This document shows positions 6,904 to 12,383 of a DNA stretch of 12,383 nt, in pieces. This DNA comes from Leucobacter sp. (GTDB taxonomy: Bacteria; Actinomycetota; Actinomycetes; Actinomycetales; Microbacteriaceae): the NCBI GenBank assembly GCA_031178565.1, contig JAPSIU010000055.1:1-12383 (forward strand). Direction: 5' to 3'. The first letter of the stretch is position 1. Each line of letters begins with the position of its first letter. Below the pieces are notes generated by a model. The model was not told the origin of the DNA, searched no databases, and saw only the letters and a program-made list of their open reading frames with translations. Position numbers and translations under genes: made by a program.

Positions 6904-7476
6904 CTACAGCACGACTGTGGCCGTCTTGACGCGCGTGTTGGCGAGGATGCCCTCGTATCCGAGCTCGCTGCCGATTCCCGACTCTTTCGTGCCGCCCCAG
7001 GGCAGTTGCGGTGCCAGAGGGGACCAGCCGTTGACTCCGATCGCACCGGCTTGCAGCGCCGATACGACGGTGTGTACGCGCTGCACATCCTTCGTCCATA
7101 GGGTTGCGGCGAAGGCGTACCGGTTGTCGTTCGACATGCGGATTATCTCTTCGTCGCTCTCGAACGAGATGACGGTGGCGACGGGGCCGAAGATCTCCTC
7201 TTGCGCAATGCGCATATCGTTGGTTCCGGCGAAGACCGTCGGATTCACGAAGAAGCCCGGCCCCTCATGCACGGCGCCGCCGGCCGCGAGGCGGGCTCCC
7301 TCGGACTTGCCCAGTTCGATGTACGCCCGCACGCGGTCCCGTTGCTTCGCGTTGACGAGAGGACCCATCATCGCTTTCGAATCGAAGGGATCGGCGACGA
7401 CCTGTGCCTGCACGACCTGGTGGAGGCCCGCGAGCACGGCCTCGTAGAGGCGCGGGGACCGGGCCTCTGCTCTCAC
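6904..7476 (-). pseudogene. Aldehyde dehydrogenase, C-terminal fragment (truncated)
   Basis: The 190-residue frame is clearly the C-terminal third of an NAD(P)-dependent aldehyde dehydrogenase. It shows MMGPLVNAKQRDRV at 36-49, FFVNPTVFAG at 75-84, EEIFGPVA at 93-100 with the conserved E94, and WGGTKESGIGSELG at 160-173. About 280-300 N-terminal residues are missing, including the NAD-binding Rossmann region and the catalytic-cysteine segment, so it cannot be catalytically active alone. Homology fades near residue 10 (about 7447), with unrelated sequence and an in-frame TGA (7486-7488) just upstream. A GTG at 7474-7476 has GAGGAA five bases before it, so a short protein could in principle be translated. 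In polyamine or amine catabolism an aldehyde dehydrogenase oxidises the aldehyde made by the amine oxidase, so this may be a relic of that pathway. Confidence 0.82.
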
Positions 7477-7646
7477 GCGTTTTCCTCAATACAAGGGGCT
7501 GCGACTCGGATCGCGAGTTCCACGGTCCGGTGAAAGAACCGCACGATTGATTACAGGTCCATTCGCGCCGAATCTTCCTCTGGGGCCTCGCGCCCTTCGG
7601 CGGCCGATAACGAATGCTCCGATCCGAGTGAAGACCGGGAGCGGCA
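7477..7646 (+). promoter_or_regulatory. Upstream region of the permease gene, with a distant 10-bp inverted repeat
   Basis: This 170-base gap must contain the permease promoter. Perfect 10-base arms ACTCGGATCG (7504-7513) and CGATCCGAGT (7620-7629) bracket 106 bases. The left arm also belongs to a small local hairpin, ACTCG-GATCG-CGAGT (7504-7518). Weak -10 candidates such as GATAAC at 7606-7611 lack a good -35. The arms could be paired operator half-sites or recombination-end remnants next to the aldehyde dehydrogenase breakpoint. Confidence 0.35.
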
Positions 7647-9185
7647 ATGACGTCGCTCGCAGAAATGGGGTACCACCACATGACCGATGACCCGACCATG
7701 AATACTCGTCTGCAGACCGGCCTGAGGAAGAACGCCGTCGGCGTGCTCGACATCGTATTCTTCGTGCTCTCGGCCCAAGCGCCGCTCACCGGGATCGTCG
7801 GAGTCTCTGCGATCGCCATTGCGCTGGGCAATGGAGCGGGATTCCCTCCCACCTACGTTGTCGTCGGGCTTGTGATGCTCGTCTTCTCGGTCGGATTCAC
7901 GACAATGACGCGCTACGTCCCGAGCCACGGCGGGTTCTCCTCTCTCGTCGAGGCGGGCCTGGGATACCGCGCCGGCGTGGTGTCGGCCTGGCTCGCGCTG
8001 CTCACCTACAGCGGCATCCAGGCCGCGATGTACGGCCTCGTGAGTGTGACGGCATCGGGCATGCTCGAGTCGTTCTTCGGGATCCAGGTGCCCTGGTGGG
8101 CGATCTTCCTCGTGACGCTACTGCTTATCTTGCTGCTCGGAGCGAGGAACGTGAAGATGGGTGCGAACGTGCTGATCGTGCTCGTGGCGCTCGAGGTGCT
8201 GATCCTCGTCGCTTTCGCCGTCGGCGTGTTCGTGGGGGACCACGCGGCGGAGGGCATCGACATCAGCGCGAGCTTCAGCCCGGACGCCTTCCTGTCGGGT
8301 GCCCCGGGTATCGCGATCATGTTCGCGATCGCCTCGATGTTCGGCTTCGAATCGACAACCCTCTACTCTTCGGAGGCCAAGGACGCGAAACGCACGGTAC
8401 CCCGTGCCACGTACATCTCCGTGGCGTTCATCTCTCTGCTCCTCACGCTGCTCATCTGGACGGTGGTGATCTACTACGGTCCGAGTCGCGTCATGGATGC
8501 GGCGCTGGAGGCCATCCAGGGCGATCCCTCCGTATTCGTGACCGCGCCGCTCAGCGCTGTGCTGGGTCCCTGGGCAGCTCCTGTGGCGAGCGTGCTTCTG
8601 GTCACCTCCCTCGTCGCGGCGCTCCTCGCCTTTCACAACATCATCAACCGCTACCTGCACTCGATGGCCCGACGCGGGATACTGCCGCGAGGTCTGGCGA
8701 CCACCAACCGGTTCCAGGCTCCGGGCATGGCAGCGCGCACCCAGACGGTGCTCGCGTTTCTCACCGTGACGCCGTTCGCACTTCTCGGGTTGCATCCGAT
8801 GACGACGCTGTTCGGGTGGTTGTCGGGTCTCGGAGTCGCCGCCCTCGTGGCGCTCTACGTGGTGACTTCGCTCGCCATTTTCACGTTCTTCCGCAGGTCG
8901 AGGGTGGACCTGCGGCCACTGAACACGATCGTCATGCCGCTTCTCTCGGCGTTACTCATGTCGGGCTTCCTGCTGCTGATCGTGCTCAACTTCGATGTGC
9001 TCGCCGCCGCCGATCTCGCGACCTCCGTCATCATCCTCGGTATCGTGCCGCTCGTCGCGCTGCTGGGCTGGGCACTTGCGAGCTGGACGGGGAACTCCCA
9101 CACGGGGCAGTTCCCAGCGCTCGGTGCTGAGATCCCCGAGGTCGACGGCCCGGTGGAGGAGGCCGAACCGCGGACGAGGGTGTAA
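7647..9185 (+). CDS. APC-family amino acid/amine permease
   Basis: A 512-residue, highly hydrophobic protein with about 12 predicted membrane segments and hydrophilic ends. The first segment region (VGVLDIVFFVLSAQAPLTGI, 31-50) followed by a Gly-rich helix matches the amino acid-polyamine-organocation (APC) superfamily. RYVPSHGGFSSLVEAGLG at 89-106 and FGFESTTLYSSEAKDAKR with TVPRAT (about 232-255) are the equivalents of the conserved loops of that family. I chose the ATG at 7647 because GGGAG (7637-7641) lies five bases upstream. The in-frame ATG at 7680 gives 501 residues and a more typical N-terminus, and is possible. Substrate is not readable from sequence; an amino acid or amine is likely, and the adjacent aldehyde dehydrogenase fragment hints at an amine. 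It is followed by a LuxR-type regulator. Confidence 0.87.
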   Translation: MTSLAEMGYHHMTDDPTMNTRLQTGLRKNAVGVLDIVFFVLSAQAPLTGIVGVSAIAIALGNGAGFPPTYVVVGLVMLVFSVGFTTMTRYVPSHGGFSSLVEAGLGYRAGVVSAWLALLTYSGIQAAMYGLVSVTASGMLESFFGIQVPWWAIFLVTLLLILLLGARNVKMGANVLIVLVALEVLILVAFAVGVFVGDHAAEGIDISASFSPDAFLSGAPGIAIMFAIASMFGFESTTLYSSEAKDAKRTVPRATYISVAFISLLLTLLIWTVVIYYGPSRVMDAALEAIQGDPSVFVTAPLSAVLGPWAAPVASVLLVTSLVAALLAFHNIINRYLHSMARRGILPRGLATTNRFQAPGMAARTQTVLAFLTVTPFALLGLHPMTTLFGWLSGLGVAALVALYVVTSLAIFTFFRRSRVDLRPLNTIVMPLLSALLMSGFLLLIVLNFDVLAAADLATSVIILGIVPLVALLGWALASWTGNSHTGQFPALGAEIPEVDGPVEEAEPRTRV

Positions 9186-9226
9186 CCGGACGAAGGGGCC
9201 GACGCGTTCTACCGGTGCGCGAGAGC

Positions 9227-9232
9227 TATCCT
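9227..9232 (+). promoter_or_regulatory. Possible -10 element TATCCT
   Basis: TATCCT matches the TAnnnT consensus for actinobacterial housekeeping promoters and lies 31 bases before the GTG-free, SD-led small ORF at 9264. There is no recognisable -35 at the right distance. If used, the transcript would begin near 9239 and carry the small ORF and the luxR gene. Confidence 0.25.
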
Positions 9233-9263
9233 GACGGAGCACGTGCCCGACGGAGGGAGAACG

Positions 9264-9317
9264 ATGAGGACTCACGAGGTGTCGCTCGACATGATGATGC
9301 GGAACGTGGACTCGTGA
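9264..9317 (+). CDS. 17-residue small ORF upstream of luxR (leader peptide or remnant)
   Basis: The predicted peptide is MRTHEVSLDMMMRNVDS. The ATG is preceded by an excellent ribosome binding site, GGAGGGAG at 9252-9259, seven bases from GGAGG to the ATG. It lies between the permease and the LuxR-type gene, ending 43 bases before the latter. Its initiation region resembles that of the binding-protein gene at 10275: GGAGG, seven bases, ATG, one base, then GGACTCA in both, so both proteins start MRTH. It could be a translated leader controlling luxR, a duplicated and decayed gene start, or chance. No known family is recognised. Confidence 0.35.
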   Translation: MRTHEVSLDMMMRNVDS

Positions 9318-9340
9318 GACATCGTTCGGTCGGCTCTCCG

Positions 9341-9363
9341 CACCCGATGGGTGAAACCCGATG
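9341..9363 (+). promoter_or_regulatory. Alternative hairpins and direct repeat at the luxR start
   Basis: ACCCGATG occurs at 9342-9349 and again at 9356-9363, where its ATG is the luxR start codon. CACCC (9341-9345) can pair with GGGTG (9349-9353), or GGGT (9349-9352) can pair with ACCC (9356-9359); the two stems share the GGGT bases and cannot form together. GGGTGA is also the only ribosome-binding-like sequence in front of the start, so either stem could hide it. The stems are short, so a regulatory role is tentative. Confidence 0.35.
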
Positions 9364-10038
9364 ATCGCGTATCGCGACCTCATCGACCTCGCGCTCGAGA
9401 AGGATCCGGCCGAGAAGATTCGTCTCGCGGCCGAAGCCTTCCTGCGGACCACGGTGTTCGCGGGCCTCGCAGTGACCTACTGCCCGCAGACCGAGGCCGG
9501 CCACAGCTTCCTGTTCGCCCGGGGGTACGAGGACGCGGCTCTCGTACATCTGCGCAGCAGCTTCGTGACCGATGATCCCATGTATCGTCGGATCGTCGCG
9601 AACGCGGCCCTGCTCACCTGGCGCGGCGGCCAGTTCGCGCAGGGCGAGTCTGCTCGAACCTGGCTCATGCCCGCCGGTTATCGCAATGGCTTCTCCCTTC
9701 CAGTGCTCCACAGCGACTTGGGCGAGATCGGCTCGATACACGCCAACTCCTACGCATCCGATTTCGGCGACCATCAGCTCGACGCCGCACAAGCGTTCTC
9801 AAGATTCCTGGCGGTCATGCTCTCGCAGAAGGCGACTCATGACGAAGTGAAGTTGACCCCTCGCGAACTGCACGTCGTACGGTGCATATCGGAAGGCGCG
9901 AGCAATCCGGAGATCGCGGAGGAACTCTGCGTCTCGCGGCGCACCGTGGCGACGCACGTCGAGAACATCCTGCGCAAGCTCGGCACCCGCTCCCGCGTCG
10001 GCATCGCGGTTGAGGGAGCCAAACGCGGGTTGATCTGA
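9361..10038 (+). CDS. LuxR-family transcriptional regulator (N-terminal sensory-like domain plus HTH)
   Basis: A 225-residue protein. Residues about 164-225 form a typical LuxR/GerE four-helix HTH: LTPRELHVVRCISEGASN at 165-182, then PEIAEELCVSRRTVATHV at 183-200, followed by NILRKLGTRSRVGIAVEGAKR. The N-terminal 160 residues are alpha/beta-like with FAGLAVTYCPQTEAGHSF and LPVLHSDLGEIGSIHANSY. This looks like a GAF-type small-molecule or light-type sensor rather than a response-regulator receiver, because the conserved Asp pocket of a receiver is absent. An in-frame TGA at 9352-9354 fixes the ATG at 9361 as the earliest start. The gene is followed by a perfect palindrome and a sugar-type ABC operon, so it is a candidate local regulator of that operon, its own gene or the upstream permease. 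Confidence 0.85.
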   Translation: MIAYRDLIDLALEKDPAEKIRLAAEAFLRTTVFAGLAVTYCPQTEAGHSFLFARGYEDAALVHLRSSFVTDDPMYRRIVANAALLTWRGGQFAQGESARTWLMPAGYRNGFSLPVLHSDLGEIGSIHANSYASDFGDHQLDAAQAFSRFLAVMLSQKATHDEVKLTPRELHVVRCISEGASNPEIAEELCVSRRTVATHVENILRKLGTRSRVGIAVEGAKRGLI

Positions 10039-10274
10039 CGCGCGTCCGGAGGCGCTCCTCTGCGGGGCCTCTGGGTGCTCGCGCCTCTACTTCCCGAGTG
10101 TTCACGGAAAGATCGGTCATCTGACCGATGGATTCCGCGGCCGAATCGTGGGGAGATAGGAGCCTGGGTTTTCCAGTGGAGGGCACCCCGCGATCTCCGG
10201 CAGAGCCGCCGGCGGAACCAGCGGTCTCCTCCTTCTGAATCGGCGGTCACGCAGTATCCATTGGAGGAATCACT
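10039..10274 (+). promoter_or_regulatory. Promoter region upstream of the ABC importer operon
   Basis: This 236-base gap separates luxR from the binding-protein gene. Apart from the palindrome at 10112-10129 it contains a 10-bp palindrome CCGCCGGCGG (10206-10215) and a GC-rich run after the luxR stop (10045-10075) with short imperfect stems but no T-tract. A weak promoter candidate is CTGACC (10121-10126), 17 bases, then AATCGT (10144-10149); its -10 half is poor. The palindrome would overlap this -35. Confidence 0.35.
10112..10129. promoter_or_regulatory. Perfect 18-bp palindrome, putative operator
   Basis: ATCGGTCATCTGACCGAT has perfect 8-base arms (ATCGGTCA, TGACCGAT) around a 2-base centre. 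LuxR-type proteins commonly bind inverted repeats of this length. It lies 74 bases after the luxR stop and 145 bases before the binding-protein gene. A partial half-site, TTCGGTC, lies upstream of luxR itself at 9325-9331. Assignment to the adjacent LuxR-type protein is inference. Confidence 0.55.
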
Positions 10275-11249
10275 ATGCGGACTCATCGTCTACTCGCGGC
10301 GGCCGGTGCCGCGGCGCTCACATTGCTGCTCAGCGCCTGCAACGCGGAGGGAACTTCTGGAGGCCCCGAGACCGGTAGCGGCAAGGGCGCTGTCGCCTGG
10401 AGCTTCCCCTCGCAGGATGTGGCGGTCTGGGCCGACCAACTCGTCTTCATGGAGTCCATCGTCGAGGACGCGGGCTACGAATTTCTCACTCACGATCCGG
10501 GGTTCGACGCGCAGAAGCAGATCAACGACTGGCAAGCGTGGATCACACGCGGCGACGTCAAAGCAATGGGCGGCTTCCCGCTCGACGCCAACCTGGTGAC
10601 AGGCGTGATGACGGAGGCGGAGACGGCGGGGATTCCCATGATCGGCTACATCATCGAGTGGCCGGGAGTGAAGGCTTCGACGTTGACGCCCGCCTACGAG
10701 GGCGGTGTCGAGCTCGGCAAGAGAGCGGGCGAGTGGATCGTGGAGAACTACGGCTCCGAGAGCGTCGGGGTCGCGATCCTGGGTGACTTCGGCAATCCCT
10801 ACGGGCAGGAGCAAGCGCGGGGGTATCACGACGGACTCGCCGAGACCGAGGCCAAGGTCACCGTGGCCGAGCTGCAGACGCTCGATCGCAACGAAGGCCA
10901 CTCGAACATGCAGAGCCAGCTGACCGCCGACCCCGACACCCGGGTGGTGCTCAGCGCCGGAGCCGACATGGGTCTTGGAGCTCGTCAAGCGATCATCGAC
11001 TCTGGTGTCGCTGCGGACGATCCGGAATGGTTCGTCGGCGCGACCGACTCGACAGACGAGGTGCTGGATCTCATTGGAACGGGTGACGACATCTGGCGCA
11101 CCGCCTTCGTCTCGAAGACGTCGGAGCTCGCCGAGGCCAATGCGAAGCTGCTGATCGACGCCGCCGAGGGAAAGCCGGTGCAGACCACCACGGTTCCGGC
11201 CACCGAGGTCACCGCGGACAACCTCGAAGAGTTCCGGTCGCCGAAGTAG
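10275..11249 (+). CDS. Sugar-type ABC transporter substrate-binding lipoprotein (RbsB-like)
   Basis: A 324-residue receptor. Residues 1-21 are a signal peptide ending in lipobox LSAC, lipidated at C22, then a Gly/Ser linker. The mature part is a type I periplasmic binding fold of the RbsB-like class: KGAVAWSFPSQDVAVWADQL (strand and helix with ligand-pocket region), FDAQKQINDWQAWI at about 77-90, DVKAMGGFPLDA at 93-104, TAGIPMIGYI, and GVELGKRAGEW. A hinge-region block VGATDSTDEVLDLI follows near 254. The ATG has GGAGG seven bases upstream. It is followed 47 bases later by an RbsA-like ATPase, so it is the first gene of an importer operon. Family members bind monosaccharides, autoinducer-2 or other small ligands; the substrate is not determinable here. 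Confidence 0.87.
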   Translation: MRTHRLLAAAGAAALTLLLSACNAEGTSGGPETGSGKGAVAWSFPSQDVAVWADQLVFMESIVEDAGYEFLTHDPGFDAQKQINDWQAWITRGDVKAMGGFPLDANLVTGVMTEAETAGIPMIGYIIEWPGVKASTLTPAYEGGVELGKRAGEWIVENYGSESVGVAILGDFGNPYGQEQARGYHDGLAETEAKVTVAELQTLDRNEGHSNMQSQLTADPDTRVVLSAGADMGLGARQAIIDSGVAADDPEWFVGATDSTDEVLDLIGTGDDIWRTAFVSKTSELAEANAKLLIDAAEGKPVQTTTVPATEVTADNLEEFRSPK

Positions 11250-11296
11250 CGGTGGACGCAGCGATACAGCGGAGACAGACAGGGAAACGGGGCACC

Positions 11297-12383
11297 GTGC
11301 AGCGAATCGCCTTCCGAGGGATCACCGTCGATTTCGGAGCGACCCGTGCGCTCGACGACGTCGAGTTCTCGATCGAACCGGGCGAAGTGGTCGGGCTTCT
11401 CGGGCACAACGGCGCTGGAAAATCTACGCTCGTGAGCGTCGCCGCAGGTGTGCTGCGGCCCACTTCTGGGCATTTCGAACTCGACGGCGTGGCTGTTGAG
11501 CATACGACGCCGCACGCGCTCAGCGTCCAGGGATTGACCGTGGTCAATCAAGAACCGGCCCTCGTCGGCACGCTGTCGATCCATGACAACCTCTTTCTCG
11601 GACGAGCGAACATCCCGCGACGGGAGCGCGCGGGTCTCGCGGAGGAGGCACTGACCCGCGTGGGGCTCGCGCATGTCTCACCGAGCACGCTTGTCGCCGA
11701 GCTGGCGGTCGGCGAGCGGCAGCTCGTCGACCTCGCGAGAGGCCTCGTCGTCGGGGACATCAGCGTGCTCTTCCTCGACGAACCGACGTCGGCGCTCGGC
11801 GCTGCGGAGACCGAGAACCTGCACGGTCTCATTCGCGAGTTCTCGGCGGCAGGCACCGCGGTCGTCTACGTTTCGCACAGACTCCCCGACATCCTGGATG
11901 TCTGCACGCGCGTCGTGGTGCTCAACGGGGGCCGGGTCGTGTGGGACGTCGCGACGGAGACGCTCACCGTCGCCGAGCTCTCGCACGCGCTCGCCCCGGG
12001 TTTCGAGGAGCTCGAGGCGCACACCGCTGAGCTCTCCGATGAGGTGGTCCTCGAGATCACCGGCCCGAGTCATATGCGCTTTCGCCGCGGTGAGATCATC
12101 GGGCTCTTCGGCATGGCCGCCGGCAATCAATTCAAGCTCATGGAATCGCTGTTCGGCTGGCAGCAGCACGCGGTAACCGCCGGCTTCCGTTACTCGCTCG
12201 ATGGCCGGCCCTTCGCGCCGGCGTCGCCCCGGGCGGCAATCCGCTCAGGCGTGATGATGGTGCCAGCCGACCGCGAGCGCGATGGCCTGCTGGGCAACCT
12301 GAGCGCGCGGGAGAACGTACTGCTTCCGTGGTTCCGGAAACTCTCCCGCGCGGGCGCGTTGACGACGAGCACGGGGTCGATTC
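11297..12383 (+). CDS. Sugar-type ABC transporter ATPase, RbsA-like double-domain protein (partial, runs off window)
   Basis: The frame is open to the window edge, giving 362 complete codons of a protein family usually near 500 residues. The first ATPase domain has Walker A GHNGAGKST at 36-44, Q-loop VNQEPALVGTLSIHDN at 83-98, a variant signature LAVGERQ at 136-142 (usual form LSVGQRQ), Walker B VLFLDEPTSAL at 157-167 with E162, and switch H194 in VSHR. A second domain begins near 251 with FRRGEIIGLFGMAAGNQ, and MVPADRERDGLLGNLSARENV at 321-341 matches the characteristic block of that domain. The start is taken as the GTG at 11297, after ACGGGG. An in-frame GTG at 11252 would add 15 residues (VDAAIQRRQTGKRGT), which I consider less likely. 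It powers uptake of the ligand bound by the preceding lipoprotein; the permease would lie beyond the window. Confidence 0.87.
   Translation, partial: MQRIAFRGITVDFGATRALDDVEFSIEPGEVVGLLGHNGAGKSTLVSVAAGVLRPTSGHFELDGVAVEHTTPHALSVQGLTVVNQEPALVGTLSIHDNLFLGRANIPRRERAGLAEEALTRVGLAHVSPSTLVAELAVGERQLVDLARGLVVGDISVLFLDEPTSALGAAETENLHGLIREFSAAGTAVVYVSHRLPDILDVCTRVVVLNGGRVVWDVATETLTVAELSHALAPGFEELEAHTAELSDEVVLEITGPSHMRFRRGEIIGLFGMAAGNQFKLMESLFGWQQHAVTAGFRYSLDGRPFAPASPRAAIRSGVMMVPADRERDGLLGNLSARENVLLPWFRKLSRAGALTTSTGSI

Noticed and set aside
8118..8795. 225-codon minus-strand frame opposite the permease
   Set aside because: The plus strand is a clear 12-segment APC permease. The minus product is His/Arg/Glu-rich, the typical reverse shadow of a hydrophobic gene.
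9201..9232. Full -35/-10 promoter before the small ORF
   Set aside because: TATCCT is a good -10, but no TTGACA-like hexamer occurs 16-18 bases upstream, so only a low-confidence -10 is listed.
10039..10080. Rho-independent terminator after luxR
   Set aside because: Short stems such as GGAG-GCG-CTCC exist, but there is no T-tract and the stems are imperfect, so it is not called.

Overview
The window is high-GC DNA whose ORFs prefer G or C at the third codon position. Its lipoprotein signal peptides, GTG starts and short gene overlaps fit a high-GC Gram-positive actinobacterium. A Microbacteriaceae-like genus such as Leucobacter or Microbacterium is a guess from overall style. No rRNA, tRNA, CRISPR array or intact transposase was seen.

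Region 1 (1-6388) is a polyamine uptake and oxidation module. On the minus strand a PucR-type regulator (cut by the window start) lies downstream of a flavin amine oxidase. Divergently, on the plus strand, a compact potD-potB-potC-potA operon encodes a spermidine/putrescine-type ABC importer: lipoprotein receptor, two permeases, ATPase. The last three genes overlap by ATGA or GTGA, so they are probably translationally coupled. The 352-base divergent promoter region carries a cluster of nested inverted repeats that look like operators. The working model is that imported polyamine is oxidised by the amine oxidase and that the PucR-type protein may respond to the pathway.

Region 2 (6389-7646) is a scar-like junction. 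It holds repeat-rich DNA with no convincing gene, an ORF tail without a body, a 19-bp imperfect tandem repeat, and the C-terminal third of an aldehyde dehydrogenase lacking its NAD-binding and catalytic-cysteine regions. An aldehyde dehydrogenase would be a logical next step after amine oxidation, so the fragment may be a relic of a fuller catabolic cluster.

Region 3 (7647-12383) is entirely plus-strand: an APC-family amino acid/amine permease, a 17-codon ORF with a strong ribosome binding site, a LuxR-type single-HTH regulator, a perfect 18-bp palindrome, then a sugar-type (RbsB-like) binding lipoprotein and the start of an RbsA-like double ATPase that runs off the window. The regulator and palindrome immediately before the transporter suggest local control of that operon.

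I do not see a clear novel system such as a defence locus, new RNA class or phage module. The most notable signals are the operator-like palindromes, the small ORF whose initiation region resembles that of the binding-protein gene, the paired alternative hairpins at the luxR start, and the truncated aldehyde dehydrogenase junction.
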